Source: Anaeromyxobacter dehalogenans 2CP-1 | Lineage (GTDB): Bacteria; Myxococcota; Myxococcia; Myxococcales; Anaeromyxobacteraceae | Length of the DNA stretch: 64,000 bases | Assembly (NCBI RefSeq): GCF_000022145.1 | Contig: NC_011891.1 | Location: forward strand, 3,950,501-4,014,500 | Reading direction: 5' to 3' | Shown: in pieces, positions 44,834 through 52,557 of the stretch | Layout: each line of letters begins with the position of its first letter | How positions within the stretch are numbered: the first letter of the stretch is position 1 | Position numbers and translations under genes: made by a program | The notes under the pieces: generated by a model | The model's input: the letters and a program-made list of their open reading frames with translations, nothing else | What the model was told of the DNA's origin: nothing | Database searches by the model: none

Positions 44834-45007
44834 CGCCCATTCGCGAGGGGCCCTGCTGCGGCGCACGCTGGCTGCCTGCGCCGGGCAGACTCGTCCCTGC
44901 GCTGCTCGACGTGCCTGCGGGCACGCCTGCGCTGCTCGGTCCTCGTGTGCCCAGGCTCGGCGACGCCATCGTGTGCCTCGCGACGGGCCCCTCGCAAACG
45001 GGAGGCG
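44834..45007 (+). repeat. Palindromic repeat C, copy 2
   Basis: A 174-bp copy of the element at 31762-31934 in the same orientation. Its ends are CGCCCATTCGCGAGGGGCCC and the inverse of a CGCCTCCCGTTTGCGAGGGG-type end. A T-to-A change in the left arm relative to copy 1 is matched by the pairing change in the right arm. The terminal GGAGG (45001-45005) is the ribosome site for alr. The rest of the 332-bp gap (44683-44833) holds nothing I can identify. Confidence 0.85.
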
Positions 45008-45014
45008 CTATAAG

Positions 45015-46202
45015 ATGCCCGCCATGTCCATCGTCCCCTCAACCTGGGGTGGCCGGCCCGTGTGGGCCGAGATCGACCTCGACGCCCTCGCCCACAACGT
45101 TCGCCTCCTCGCCGCGCGTGCCTCGCCGGCCCGCCTCTATGCCGTGGTGAAGGCGAACGCCTACGGGCACGGCGCGGTGGCGTGCGGGCGGGCAGCGCTG
45201 GAGGCCGGCGCCCACGGCCTCGCGGTGGTGTGCGTGGACGAGGCCGAGGAGCTGCGCCGCGCCGGGGTGGAGGCGCCGCTGCTCGTCATCGGGAACACCC
45301 CGGCCAGCGACGCGGCGCGGGTGGTCGCGCTCCGCCTCCGGCCCGCCGTCGGCGCCATGGACCTGGTGGAGGCGCTCTCGGCCGAGGCCCGCCGCCGCGG
45401 CGCGGAGGTCCCCATCCACCTCGAGCTGGAGAGCGGGCTGAACCGCCACGGCCTCCCGCCCGACGCGCTGGTGGCGCTGGCCGAGCGGGCGCGCGCGCTC
45501 CCCGGCCTCCGGGTCGAGGGCCTGTTCACCCACTTCGCCGCGGCGGAGGAGGGCGACCAGCGCTTCACGCGCGCCCAGTTCGAGGTGCTGCGCGAGACCT
45601 CGCGCCGGCTGCCCTGGGTGCCCGAGCGCCACTGCTCCGCCTCGGCCAGCATCCTGCTCGACCACGAGATGGCGCTCGAGGCGGTCCGGGGCGGGCTCTC
45701 GCTGTACGGCTACCGGCCCGCGCCCTGGTGCGGGACCGACGCCGACCTGCGCCCGGTGATGTCGCTCCGCGCCCGGGTGGCGCGCGTCTCGGACGTGGAC
45801 CGCGGCGCCACCGTCGGCTACGGCCGCACCTGGGCCGCGAACCGCCCCACCCGCGTGGCGCTGGTCATGTGCGGCTACGCCGACGGGTACCGGCGCAGCT
45901 TCGGCAACCGGACCCAGGTGCTGGTGCACGGCCGCCGCGCGCCGGTGGTGGGCCGCGTCGCCATGGACATGTGCATGGTGGACGTCACCGCGGTGCCCGG
46001 CGTGGCCCCCGGCGACGTCGTGACGCTCATCGGCCGCGACGGCGACGAGCGGGTGGACGCGGACGACCTCGCCACCATCGCCGACACGATCTCCTGGGAG
46101 ATCCTGGCCGGCATCTCCGCCCGCGTGCCGCGCCTCTACCTGCGCGGCGGGCGCGCGGTGGAGGCGAGCACGCTGGTGGATCGGGCGCCGGTCGCGATCT
46201 AG
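45015..46202 (+). CDS. alr: Alanine racemase
   Basis: A 395-residue PLP enzyme that makes D-alanine for peptidoglycan. The PLP lysine is in YAVVKANAYGHGAVA (about residues 42-56). The barrel continues with LELESGLNRHGLP and GLFTHFAAAEEGD. The C-terminal domain carries the catalytic Tyr region VGYGRTWAA and GRVAMDMCMVDVT. The ATG at 45015 has GGAGG 9 bp upstream, supplied by repeat C. Its 3' end faces ilvE, 13 bp away. The cell-wall role fits the murein cluster at 6-10 kb but is not in its operon. Confidence 0.96.
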   Translation: MPAMSIVPSTWGGRPVWAEIDLDALAHNVRLLAARASPARLYAVVKANAYGHGAVACGRAALEAGAHGLAVVCVDEAEELRRAGVEAPLLVIGNTPASDAARVVALRLRPAVGAMDLVEALSAEARRRGAEVPIHLELESGLNRHGLPPDALVALAERARALPGLRVEGLFTHFAAAEEGDQRFTRAQFEVLRETSRRLPWVPERHCSASASILLDHEMALEAVRGGLSLYGYRPAPWCGTDADLRPVMSLRARVARVSDVDRGATVGYGRTWAANRPTRVALVMCGYADGYRRSFGNRTQVLVHGRRAPVVGRVAMDMCMVDVTAVPGVAPGDVVTLIGRDGDERVDADDLATIADTISWEILAGISARVPRLYLRGGRAVEASTLVDRAPVAI

Positions 46203-46215
46203 CCGCGCCTCCCCG

Positions 46216-47277
46216 CTACACCGGCTCGAGCCAGCCGTGCGGATCCGGCGCCTCGCCGCGCTGGACGGCGTGCACGGCCGCGCGCAGCCGCTCGCCGACC
46301 GACTGCGGGCCGGGCGCGGGGAGGACGAGCTGCCGCCCGTCCCAGGCGAGCTCGCCGATGGGCGCCACCACCGCCGCGGTGCCGGTGCCGAACAGCTCCT
46401 CGAGCGCCCCGGCGGCGTGCGCGCGCTCCAGCTCCGCGAGCGAGACCCGGCGCTCCTCGACCGGCACGTTCCAGTCGCGCAGCAGCGTGATGACGCAGTC
46501 GCGGGTGATGCCGGCGAGGATGGTGCCCTCGAGCGCGGGGGTGACCACCGTCGCCCCGAGCTTCGCGAACACGTTCATGGTCCCGATCTCCTCGAGATCG
46601 GCGTGCCGGGCCGCGTCGAGCCAGAGCACCTGGTCGTACCCGTGCGCCTTCGCCTCCTCGCCCGCGAGCAGGCTGGCCACGTAGTTCGCGGCCGCCTTGG
46701 ACGCGCCGATGCCGCCCTGCGCGGCGCGGGCGCGCGCCCGCTCGACCCAGATGCGCAGCGCGTGGGCGCCGCCCGAGAAGTAGGCGCCCACCGGCGAGAC
46801 GATCACGAGCAGCGTGTACGTCTTGGAGGGCCGCACGCCCAGGAACGCCTCGGTCGCGAACATCACCGGCCGCACGTACAGCGCGGTGCCGGGCGACTCC
46901 GGCAGCCAGCCCGCGTCGGTGCGGAGCAGCGCGCGGATCCCCTCCAGCACGATGCCCGGCTCCGGCGCCGGCATGCTGAGCCGGCGCGCGCTCGCCGCGA
47001 GCCGCGCCAGGTTCGCCTCCGGCCGGAACAGGCGCATGCCGCCGTCGCGGTGCCGGAACGCCTTCAGCCCCTCGAAGATGGCCTGCCCGTAGTGCAGCAC
47101 CGAGGCGGCCGGATCGATCGAGAGCGGCCGGTACGGCTCGACCCGCGGCGCGTGCCAGCCCTTCCCCTCGGACCAGTCGATCCGGAACAGGTGGTCGGTG
47201 AAGTGGCGGCCGAAGCCGAGGTCGGCGTCGGCGGGGTGCGGCTTCGGGCTGCGGGTGCGCTCCACGGGGATGCCCAT
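46216..47277 (-). CDS. ilvE: Branched-chain amino acid aminotransferase
   Basis: A 353-residue fold-type IV PLP aminotransferase that interconverts Val, Leu and Ile with their keto acids. Typical parts are LHYGQAIFEGLKAFRHRDG, RLFRPEANLARLAASARRLSMP, the PLP-lysine region GGIGASKAAANYVASLLAGE, YDQVLWLD, EEIGTMNVFAK and LFGTGTAAVVAPIGEL. This is the larger eukaryotic-like BCAT type. The ATG has GGAGG 6 bp upstream. It is divergent from the MarR-type gene and shares an 84-bp control region containing a palindrome. Confidence 0.95.
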   Translation of the reverse strand: MGIPVERTRSPKPHPADADLGFGRHFTDHLFRIDWSEGKGWHAPRVEPYRPLSIDPAASVLHYGQAIFEGLKAFRHRDGGMRLFRPEANLARLAASARRLSMPAPEPGIVLEGIRALLRTDAGWLPESPGTALYVRPVMFATEAFLGVRPSKTYTLLVIVSPVGAYFSGGAHALRIWVERARARAAQGGIGASKAAANYVASLLAGEEAKAHGYDQVLWLDAARHADLEEIGTMNVFAKLGATVVTPALEGTILAGITRDCVITLLRDWNVPVEERRVSLAELERAHAAGALEELFGTGTAAVVAPIGELAWDGRQLVLPAPGPQSVGERLRAAVHAVQRGEAPDPHGWLEPV

Positions 47278-47300
47278 CGTGTCCTCCGCTCGCCCGGTGC

Positions 47301-47341
47301 TACACTGGTGCGCCGGCGCGGCTCAGGTCAATGCCGTTGAC
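47301..47341. promoter_or_regulatory. Shared ilvE/marR control region with palindrome
   Basis: GTCAA-TGCCG-TTGAC at 47327-47341 is a perfect 5+5 inverted repeat between the divergent ilvE and MarR-type genes, and is a plausible operator for the MarR protein. TACACT at 47301-47306 could be a -10 box for the plus-strand gene. Both are inferred from position and symmetry. Confidence 0.4.
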
Positions 47342-47361
47342 GTATTACAGCCGCCCGGACC

Positions 47362-47877
47362 GTGAGCGTCAACATGATCGACCCGACGGACCCGCTCGAC
47401 GACGCGTCCCAGCTCCTGTTCTTCGCGTTCCGCAACCTCACCGCGGAGCCGGACCGGATCCTGGCGGAGCGCGGCCTCTCGCGCGTCCACCACCGCGTCC
47501 TGTACTTCGTGCGGCGCGACCCCGGCCTCTCGCCCGGCGACCTGCTGCGCATCCTGCGCGTGTCGAAGCAGGCGCTGGCGCGCCCGCTGCGCGAGCTGCT
47601 CGCGCACGGGCTGATCGCGTCGGCGGCGGTGCCGGACGACCGCCGGCGCAGGGCGCTCACGCTCACCGCGCGCGGCGCGGCGCTGGAGCGCCGCGTCTCC
47701 GGGGCGCAGCGGCGCCTGTTCGCGGGCGCGTTCCGGGCGGCGGGGCCGGCGGCGGCGGACGGCTGGCGCGACATCATGGCGACGCTCGGAGATCGGGCGA
47801 CCGCGCGCGCGGCTCGCGCCGGCGCACGTAGAGGAGCTTCTCGACCCGCGCGTGCGGCGTCCCCGTCGCGTCGGTGA
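47362..47877 (+). CDS. MarR-family transcription regulator
   Basis: A 171-residue winged-helix regulator: helix-rich N-terminus, the DNA-binding segment LSPGDLLRILRVSKQALARPLRELLAHGLI, and the wing VPDDRRRRALTLTARGAAL. MarR proteins usually repress their own and a divergent gene until a ligand binds. Start is GTG 47362 or ATG 47374, with no clear ribosome site. The last ~100 bp run through the convergent thioesterase gene and encode a low-complexity Arg/Ala tail, which may be an artefact of high G+C. Confidence 0.8.
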   Translation: MSVNMIDPTDPLDDASQLLFFAFRNLTAEPDRILAERGLSRVHHRVLYFVRRDPGLSPGDLLRILRVSKQALARPLRELLAHGLIASAAVPDDRRRRALTLTARGAALERRVSGAQRRLFAGAFRAAGPAAADGWRDIMATLGDRATARAARAGARRGASRPARAASPSRR

Positions 47878-48265
47878 GCTCCACCGCGTAGCTCCGGTCC
47901 ACCGACCGCTCCGTGCGGAGCGCCGCGCGGATCGCGTCCAGCTCGGCCTCCTCGAGCGTGAAGCGGGCCGCCAGCGTCCCGCGGCCGGGCTTCAGGAACC
48001 GGATGCTCGCGGCCTTGTCCCAGACCACGTAGTCCGGTCCGAGGTTCCGGATCAGCATCAGCATGTAGATCGGGTCGACCGCCGCGTACATGCTGCCGCC
48101 GAAGATCGTCCCGACGTAGTTGCGCGTGCGCCAGCCGAGCGGCAGCTCCAGCCGGACCTCGCGCCAGTCCGCGGCGATGTAGCGGATCCGGGCGCCGGTC
48201 CCGGCGTAGGCGGGGAACAGGCCGAAGGCGAGCCGCTCGAGACGCGTCCGGAGGGACTCTGGCAC
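47774..48265 (-). CDS. DUF4442 hotdog-fold thioesterase-like protein
   Basis: A 163-residue hotdog-fold protein resembling DUF4442 thioesterases. It begins RTRLERLAFGLFPAYAGTGARIRYIAADWREVRLELPLGWRTRN, then carries the typical GTIFGGSMYAAVDPIYMLMLIRNLG helix and closes with the strand YAVELTDATGTPHARVEKLLYV. It could hydrolyse acyl-CoA, but no activity is assigned. It starts at GTG. Its final 104 bp overlap the end of the MarR-type gene on the other strand. Repeat B copy 2 lies just upstream. Confidence 0.8.
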   Translation of the reverse strand: MPESLRTRLERLAFGLFPAYAGTGARIRYIAADWREVRLELPLGWRTRNYVGTIFGGSMYAAVDPIYMLMLIRNLGPDYVVWDKAASIRFLKPGRGTLAARFTLEEAELDAIRAALRTERSVDRSYAVELTDATGTPHARVEKLLYVRRREPRARSPDLRASP

Positions 48266-48345
48266 GCCCCGGGATTAGCGGTCCGGCGCGGCGCGGTCGC
48301 GGGCCCGCATGGGCTGCCCGGGAGCGCGAGCGCCCGCCGGGCTCG

Positions 48346-48508
48346 AGAGCGCGTGAATCCATCCCCGGACCGAGCCAGGCGGTCGAGCCGCGAGCAGCGC
48401 GAGGCGCGACGACCGAGCATGCCCGTCGGCATGTGAAGGAGGAGCAACGAAGCGTTGCGACGCGGATCGGCCGCCGCGGCGACGGGAGGGGATGGGTTCA
48501 CGTGCTCT
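48346..48508 (-). repeat. Palindromic repeat B, copy 2
   Basis: 163 bp, nearly identical to 22765-22926 when inverted, with only a few differences including one inserted base. Its ends are again about 20-bp inverted repeats, and the central hairpin CATGCC-GAC-GGGCATG is intact. Its left end, read on the minus strand, supplies the final A of the GNAT gene stop codon, the same arrangement as in copy 1. Confidence 0.85.
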
Positions 48509-49059
48509 CAAGCTGCCCCGCGCCCGCGCGGCTGGCCGTCGACGGTGGGCACGGCGAGGTCGCGCCGGAGCACGGTCACGTCGTTCACCAGCCGGCCCGC
48601 GCGCACCCGCGCGCTCGCCATCGGCGAGAACCCCATCCGCTCCCAGAACGCCCGCGCGCGCGGGTTCTGGGCCTGCACCATGAGCTGCACCGCCCGCGTG
48701 CCGGCCCCGCGCAGCTCGCGCTCCAGCTCGGCGAGCAGCGCCGCCCCCAGCCCGCGGGACCGGGACGCCGGCTCGAACAGCATCAGGCCGATCCAGGTGA
48801 TCCCGCGCTGGGGCCAGCCGTCGGTCGCGTCCACCAGCCCCGCCAGCGCGCCGCCGCCCGCGGCCACCCCGATCAGCCGCCGGCGATCGAACCGCGGCGG
48901 CAGATCCTGCAGCAGCCACTCCGCCTCGTCGTCGCGCGGCGCGCGGCCGTGGATGAGCGCCCACCACTCGGCGCACCGCTCCAGCAGGTCCTGGATGCGC
49001 GGCAGATCGCGCGCGCCCAGCTCCTGGAGCTCCAGCCCGGCTGCGCGGAAGTGATCCAT
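48508..49059 (-). CDS. GNAT-family N-acetyltransferase
   Basis: A 183-residue GNAT enzyme. It has an N-terminal LELQELGARDLPRIQDLLERC, a central LIGVAAGGGALAGLVDATDGW, the acetyl-CoA loop PASRSRGLGAALLAELERELRGAG (R-x-x-G-L/A-type), and VQAQNPRARAFWERMGF typical of motif B. The substrate is unknown. The stop codon TGA takes its last base from the end of repeat B. The ATG at 49059 has no strong ribosome site. It is divergent from the small hypothetical at 49151. Confidence 0.83.
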   Translation of the reverse strand: MDHFRAAGLELQELGARDLPRIQDLLERCAEWWALIHGRAPRDDEAEWLLQDLPPRFDRRRLIGVAAGGGALAGLVDATDGWPQRGITWIGLMLFEPASRSRGLGAALLAELERELRGAGTRAVQLMVQAQNPRARAFWERMGFSPMASARVRAGRLVNDVTVLRRDLAVPTVDGQPRGRGAA

Positions 49060-49150
49060 CGCGGCCTCGACCCGCGCCGGCGCGGCGTGCGCCGTGCGCC
49101 CCGCGCGCGATCGGCCCCGCGCGCGGACCTTCGACGCTATATTCCCACCC

Positions 49151-49537
49151 ATGCCCGTCACCGTCGAGACCGGCTCGACCCTCACGTTCGATCGCTTCTG
49201 GCGCTGGCTCAAGCGCCACCCCAACTGCATCCTGCGCGCCGGGACCCCGGACACGTTCCTGTACGACCAGGAGGACCTGCACTGGCACCTCGAGGAGGAC
49301 GAGGAGCGGGTGCCGGTGGTCCAGCTCTCCCGCGGCAAGCAGACCCTCGCCGAGATCGCCATCGAGGCGCGCGAGGTGCTGTTCGTGCAGGTGCTCCCCG
49401 ACCCGGACGGCGACGCCGGGCAGTTCCTGTTCGAGCTGATCGGGGGCAGCGGGGACGAGCCCTACCCCGTCTACCACTTCGTCCTCGCGCACGGCTTCGA
49501 CGAGGAGACCGGTCACCGCGCGCAGCTCAAGCAGTGA
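49151..49537 (+). CDS. Conserved hypothetical protein
   Basis: A 128-residue acidic soluble protein I do not recognise. Parts are TLTFDRFWRWLKRHPNCILRAG, TFLYDQEDLHWHLEEDEERVP, and VLFVQVLPDPDGDAGQFLFELIGG, ending with a short basic tail. A TATATT-like -10 candidate lies about 10 bp before the ATG, so the message may have a very short leader. A hairpin-rich gap follows before the PheRS-like gene. Confidence 0.65.
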   Translation: MPVTVETGSTLTFDRFWRWLKRHPNCILRAGTPDTFLYDQEDLHWHLEEDEERVPVVQLSRGKQTLAEIAIEAREVLFVQVLPDPDGDAGQFLFELIGGSGDEPYPVYHFVLAHGFDEETGHRAQLKQ

Positions 49538-49600
49538 GCGGGCGTTGCGCCGGCGCCCGCCGGCGGATATCCTCGTGACGTGGTCCTCCTGAGCGCGATC

Positions 49601-49708
49601 GCGCGTCGATATTGCGGCCCCTCGTCCCGGCCCGGTGCCCGGACGAGCCCGTGTGCGCGTCGATTTAGCGGCCCTCCGTCCCGGCCCGGTGCCTGGACGG
49701 ACCCGCTC
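49601..49708 (+). repeat. Tandem 54-bp hairpin repeat (leader of PheRS-like gene)
   Basis: Two direct copies of 54 bp (49601-49654 and 49655-49708), each starting GCGCGTCGAT. Each folds a hairpin: TCGTCC/GGACGA in copy 1 and CCGTCC/GGACGG in copy 2. The closing pair changes from T-A to C-G on both sides, which is a compensatory change. It lies in the 301-bp gap before the PheRS-like gene. The rest of that gap shows nothing clear. Confidence 0.7.
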
Positions 49709-49838
49709 GCGCGGTGAGCAGGGGCCGCTCCGCACCATCGAGATCGTTCGGGCCGTGGCGGGGGGAGTCGTCGCTCCACCCTTCCATCCACGGGCGCGCC
49801 CGCCGCGCGGCGCGCCGCCGCCTCTCGAGGTCCGAACC

Positions 49839-50975
49839 ATGTCGAAGCTCCCCGTCCTGTCCCCCGGCGCGCTGGAACGCGCGCTCGCCCTCCGCGATCT
49901 CACCGACCCGGCGCAGGGGCCGCACGCCGTGCAGCTCGTGCTGCGCAAGGTGGTGGACGCGCTCTCCGGCGCCTGGCGCTGCCCGGTCGCCGTCGAGCGC
50001 GCCAGCCCGGTGGTCGCGGTCGCCGACAACTACGACCGGCTCCACTACCCGCCCGGCGGCGCGGCCCGCGACGCGCGCCACACCCGCTACGTCTCCGACA
50101 CGCACCTGCTCCGCACCCAGACCACCGCCCTGGTGCCGCCGGCGCTCCGCAGGCTCGCCGCGGCGCCGCCGCAGGACGTGCTGCTGGTCTGCCCGGGCAT
50201 GGTGTACCGGCGCGACGCCATCGACCGCCTCCACACCGGCGAGCCGCACCAGGTGGATCTGTGGCGGATCCGCCGCGGCCCGCCGCTCGGCGTGCACGAG
50301 CTGGCGGAGATGATCGCCGGCGCGGTCCGGGCGGTGCTGCCCGAGCTCACGCTCTCCGTGGTGCCATCGCCGCACCCGTACACGCGCGAGGGCCGCCAGA
50401 TCGACGTCCGCGTGCGCGGCGAGTGGATCGAGATCGGCGAGTGCGGCCTCGTCACGCCCGAGGTGCTCGCCGAGGCCGGGCTGCCCGAGGACGCGAGCGG
50501 GCTCGCCATGGGGCTCGGGCTCGACCGCCTGGTGATGCTGGCGAAGGGGCTCGACGACATCCGCCTGCTCCGCTCCGACGACCCGCGCATCGCGGCCCAG
50601 ATGCAGGACCTCTCGCCGTGGCGGCCGGTGTCGCGCCACCCGCCGATGCGCCGCGACCTCTCGGTGGCGGTGGCGGCGGACGCGGGCGCGGAGGCGCTCG
50701 GCGACCGCGTGCGCGAGGCGCTCGGGCCGCGCGCCGCCGACGTCGAGGACATCGAGGTCCGGTCGGAGACGCCCTGGGAGGCGCTGCCGGAGTCGGCCCG
50801 GGCGCGGCTGGGGATGCGCCCGGGACAGAAGAACGTGCTGCTCCGGCTCGTGCTGCGCGCGCTGGGGCGGACGCTCACCGACGACGAGGCCAACCGGCTC
50901 CGCGACGCCGTCTACGCCGCGGTGCACGAGGGCACCGAGCACGCCTGGGCCTGCGGCGCGGTCCCCGCCTCCTAG
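49839..50975 (+). CDS. Single-chain PheRS-like protein (PheS core + FDX-ACB)
   Basis: A 378-residue class II aminoacyl-tRNA synthetase-like protein. Residues ~62-250 carry PheS-type motifs: DNYDRLHYPPGGAARD, LLRTQTTALVPPAL, motif 2 VYRRDAIDRLHTGEPHQVD, WIEIGECGLVTPEVL, and motif 3 GLAMGLGLDRLVMLAKGLDD with its Arg. Residues ~266-378 form a ferredoxin-like anticodon-binding domain (PPMRRDLSVAVAAD... to GTEHAWA) normally found at the end of PheT or of mitochondrial PheRS. It lacks the PheS coiled coil and the rest of PheT. It could charge tRNA or an amino acid for another purpose. The amidase after it may act in the same pathway. Confidence 0.78.
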   Translation: MSKLPVLSPGALERALALRDLTDPAQGPHAVQLVLRKVVDALSGAWRCPVAVERASPVVAVADNYDRLHYPPGGAARDARHTRYVSDTHLLRTQTTALVPPALRRLAAAPPQDVLLVCPGMVYRRDAIDRLHTGEPHQVDLWRIRRGPPLGVHELAEMIAGAVRAVLPELTLSVVPSPHPYTREGRQIDVRVRGEWIEIGECGLVTPEVLAEAGLPEDASGLAMGLGLDRLVMLAKGLDDIRLLRSDDPRIAAQMQDLSPWRPVSRHPPMRRDLSVAVAADAGAEALGDRVREALGPRAADVEDIEVRSETPWEALPESARARLGMRPGQKNVLLRLVLRALGRTLTDDEANRLRDAVYAAVHEGTEHAWACGAVPAS

Positions 50976-51069
50976 CTTCCGCCCCCGGCGGGGGTGCGGA
51001 GGCCCGCGGGCACCCCGCGCCCCGGCCCGGGGCTATCCTGGGAGGTGACGTCCCCCGGGAGGCCACGCC

Positions 51070-52557
51070 GTGCGACTGCCGGAGTACGACCGCCTCGACG
51101 CGCTCGGCCTGGCCGAGCTGGTCGCGCGCCGCGAGGTGTCCGCGCCCGAGCTGCTGGAGGCGGCGCTGGAGCGCGCCGACCGGCGCAATCCGTCCATCAA
51201 CGCCATCGTCGCCCGCTACGACGACGAGGCCCGCGCCCGCGCCCGCGGCCCGCTCCCCGCCGGCCCGCTCTCGGGTGTCCCGTTCCTGCTGAAGGACCTG
51301 CTGGCCGCGTGGAAGGGCCACCCGTACACCTGCTCCTCGCGGCTGCTGGCCGGGTTCGTGGCGCCGGAGGACGCGGAGACGGTGCGCCGGTTCCAGGCGG
51401 CCGGGCTGGTGCTGTTCGGGCAGACCAACACGCCGGAGCTGGGCGTCATGGGCGTCACCGAGCCGGCGCTGCGCGGGCCGACGCGGAACCCGTGGAACCC
51501 GGCGTTCACCTCGGGCGGCTCGTCGGGCGGGAGCGCGGCGGCGGTGGCGGCGCGGATCGTCCCCGCCGCGCACGGCAACGACGGCGGCGGCTCGCTGCGC
51601 ATCCCGGCGTCCGTGTGCGGGCTGTTCGCGCTGAAGGCGACGCGCGGGCGCGTCACGCTGGCGCCGGCGTTCGGCGAGGCGCTGGGCGGGTTCGCGATCG
51701 ACGGCGTGCTGACGCGCTCGGTGCGCGACTCCGCGGCGCTGCTCGACGCCATCGACGGCCCGGCGCCGGGCGATCCGTACGCGGCGCCGCCGAAGGAGCG
51801 ACCGTTCCTCGCCGAGGTGGGCGCGCCGCCGGGGCGCCTGCGCATCGCGTTCACGCGCGAGGGCCTGTTCGCGCGCTCCACCGACGCGGAGTGCGCCGCG
51901 GCGGTGGACGCGGCGGCGCGGCTGCTCGCCGACCTCGGGCACGAGCTGGTCGAGGCGCGCCCGAAGTTCCCGCGCGACGCGCTGGCGCGGGCGTACCTGG
52001 TGACGCTCGCGGCGCAGACCGCGGCCGACGTCGCGCTCGCCGCCCGCCACGCGGGCCGCCGCCCGCGCGCCGGGGACCTCGAGCCGGAGACGGCCGCGCT
52101 CGCGGCGGGCGGCCGCGCGCTCTCGGCGCAGGACCTGGTGCTGGCCCGCGTCGAGCTGGAGCAGGCCTCGCGGGGCGTGGCGGCGTTCTTCGAGCGGCAC
52201 GACGCGCTGCTCACGCCCACGCTGGCGCGCCCGCCGGTCCGGGTCGGGGCGCTGGCGGCGCGCTCGCACGAGCGGCTCGCGCTGCGGCTGGTGGCCCGCC
52301 TCGGCTCGCGCCGGCTGCTGGAGCGCCTCTTCGACGAGCTGGGCAGCCGCTCGTTCGACGCCACCGGCAACACCATGCTGTTCAACCAGACCGGCCAGCC
52401 GGCGATGAGCCTGCCGCTCCACTTCAGCCGCGAGGGCCTGCCCATCGGCGTGCAGGTGGTGGGGCGCTTCGGGGCCGAGGCGACGCTGTTCCGGCTCGCG
52501 GCGCAGGTGGAGCAGGCCGCGCCGTGGGCCGGCCGGGCGCCGCCGCTCAGCGCGTGA
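51070..52557 (+). CDS. Amidase signature family enzyme
   Basis: A 495-residue amidase of the GatA-like signature family. The catalytic Lys is in GVPFLLKDLLAAWKG (near residue 76). The Ser-cis-Ser-Ser region is FTSGGSSGGSAAAVAARIVP, followed by GNDGGGSLRIPASVCGLFALK. It may hydrolyse carboxamides or short amide substrates. GatA itself is unlikely without GatB/GatC next to it. The GTG start has GGGAGG upstream. It follows the PheRS-like gene by about 94 bp on the same strand, and its 3' end overlaps the convergent permease gene by 11 bp. Confidence 0.88.
   Translation: MRLPEYDRLDALGLAELVARREVSAPELLEAALERADRRNPSINAIVARYDDEARARARGPLPAGPLSGVPFLLKDLLAAWKGHPYTCSSRLLAGFVAPEDAETVRRFQAAGLVLFGQTNTPELGVMGVTEPALRGPTRNPWNPAFTSGGSSGGSAAAVAARIVPAAHGNDGGGSLRIPASVCGLFALKATRGRVTLAPAFGEALGGFAIDGVLTRSVRDSAALLDAIDGPAPGDPYAAPPKERPFLAEVGAPPGRLRIAFTREGLFARSTDAECAAAVDAAARLLADLGHELVEARPKFPRDALARAYLVTLAAQTAADVALAARHAGRRPRAGDLEPETAALAAGGRALSAQDLVLARVELEQASRGVAAFFERHDALLTPTLARPPVRVGALAARSHERLALRLVARLGSRRLLERLFDELGSRSFDATGNTMLFNQTGQPAMSLPLHFSREGLPIGVQVVGRFGAEATLFRLAAQVEQAAPWAGRAPPLSA

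Noticed and set aside
47778-47877. C-terminal tail of the MarR-type protein as a functional domain
   Set aside because: It is Arg/Ala low-complexity and lies opposite the conserved end of the thioesterase gene, so it is probably a read-through tail without selected function.
49601-49708. Tandem repeat as a CRISPR array
   Set aside because: There are only two units, no spacers between them, the units diverge, and no cas gene is near.
51070-52557. Amidase as GatA of tRNA amidotransferase
   Set aside because: No gatB or gatC is adjacent, and the sequence fits general amidase-signature enzymes equally well.
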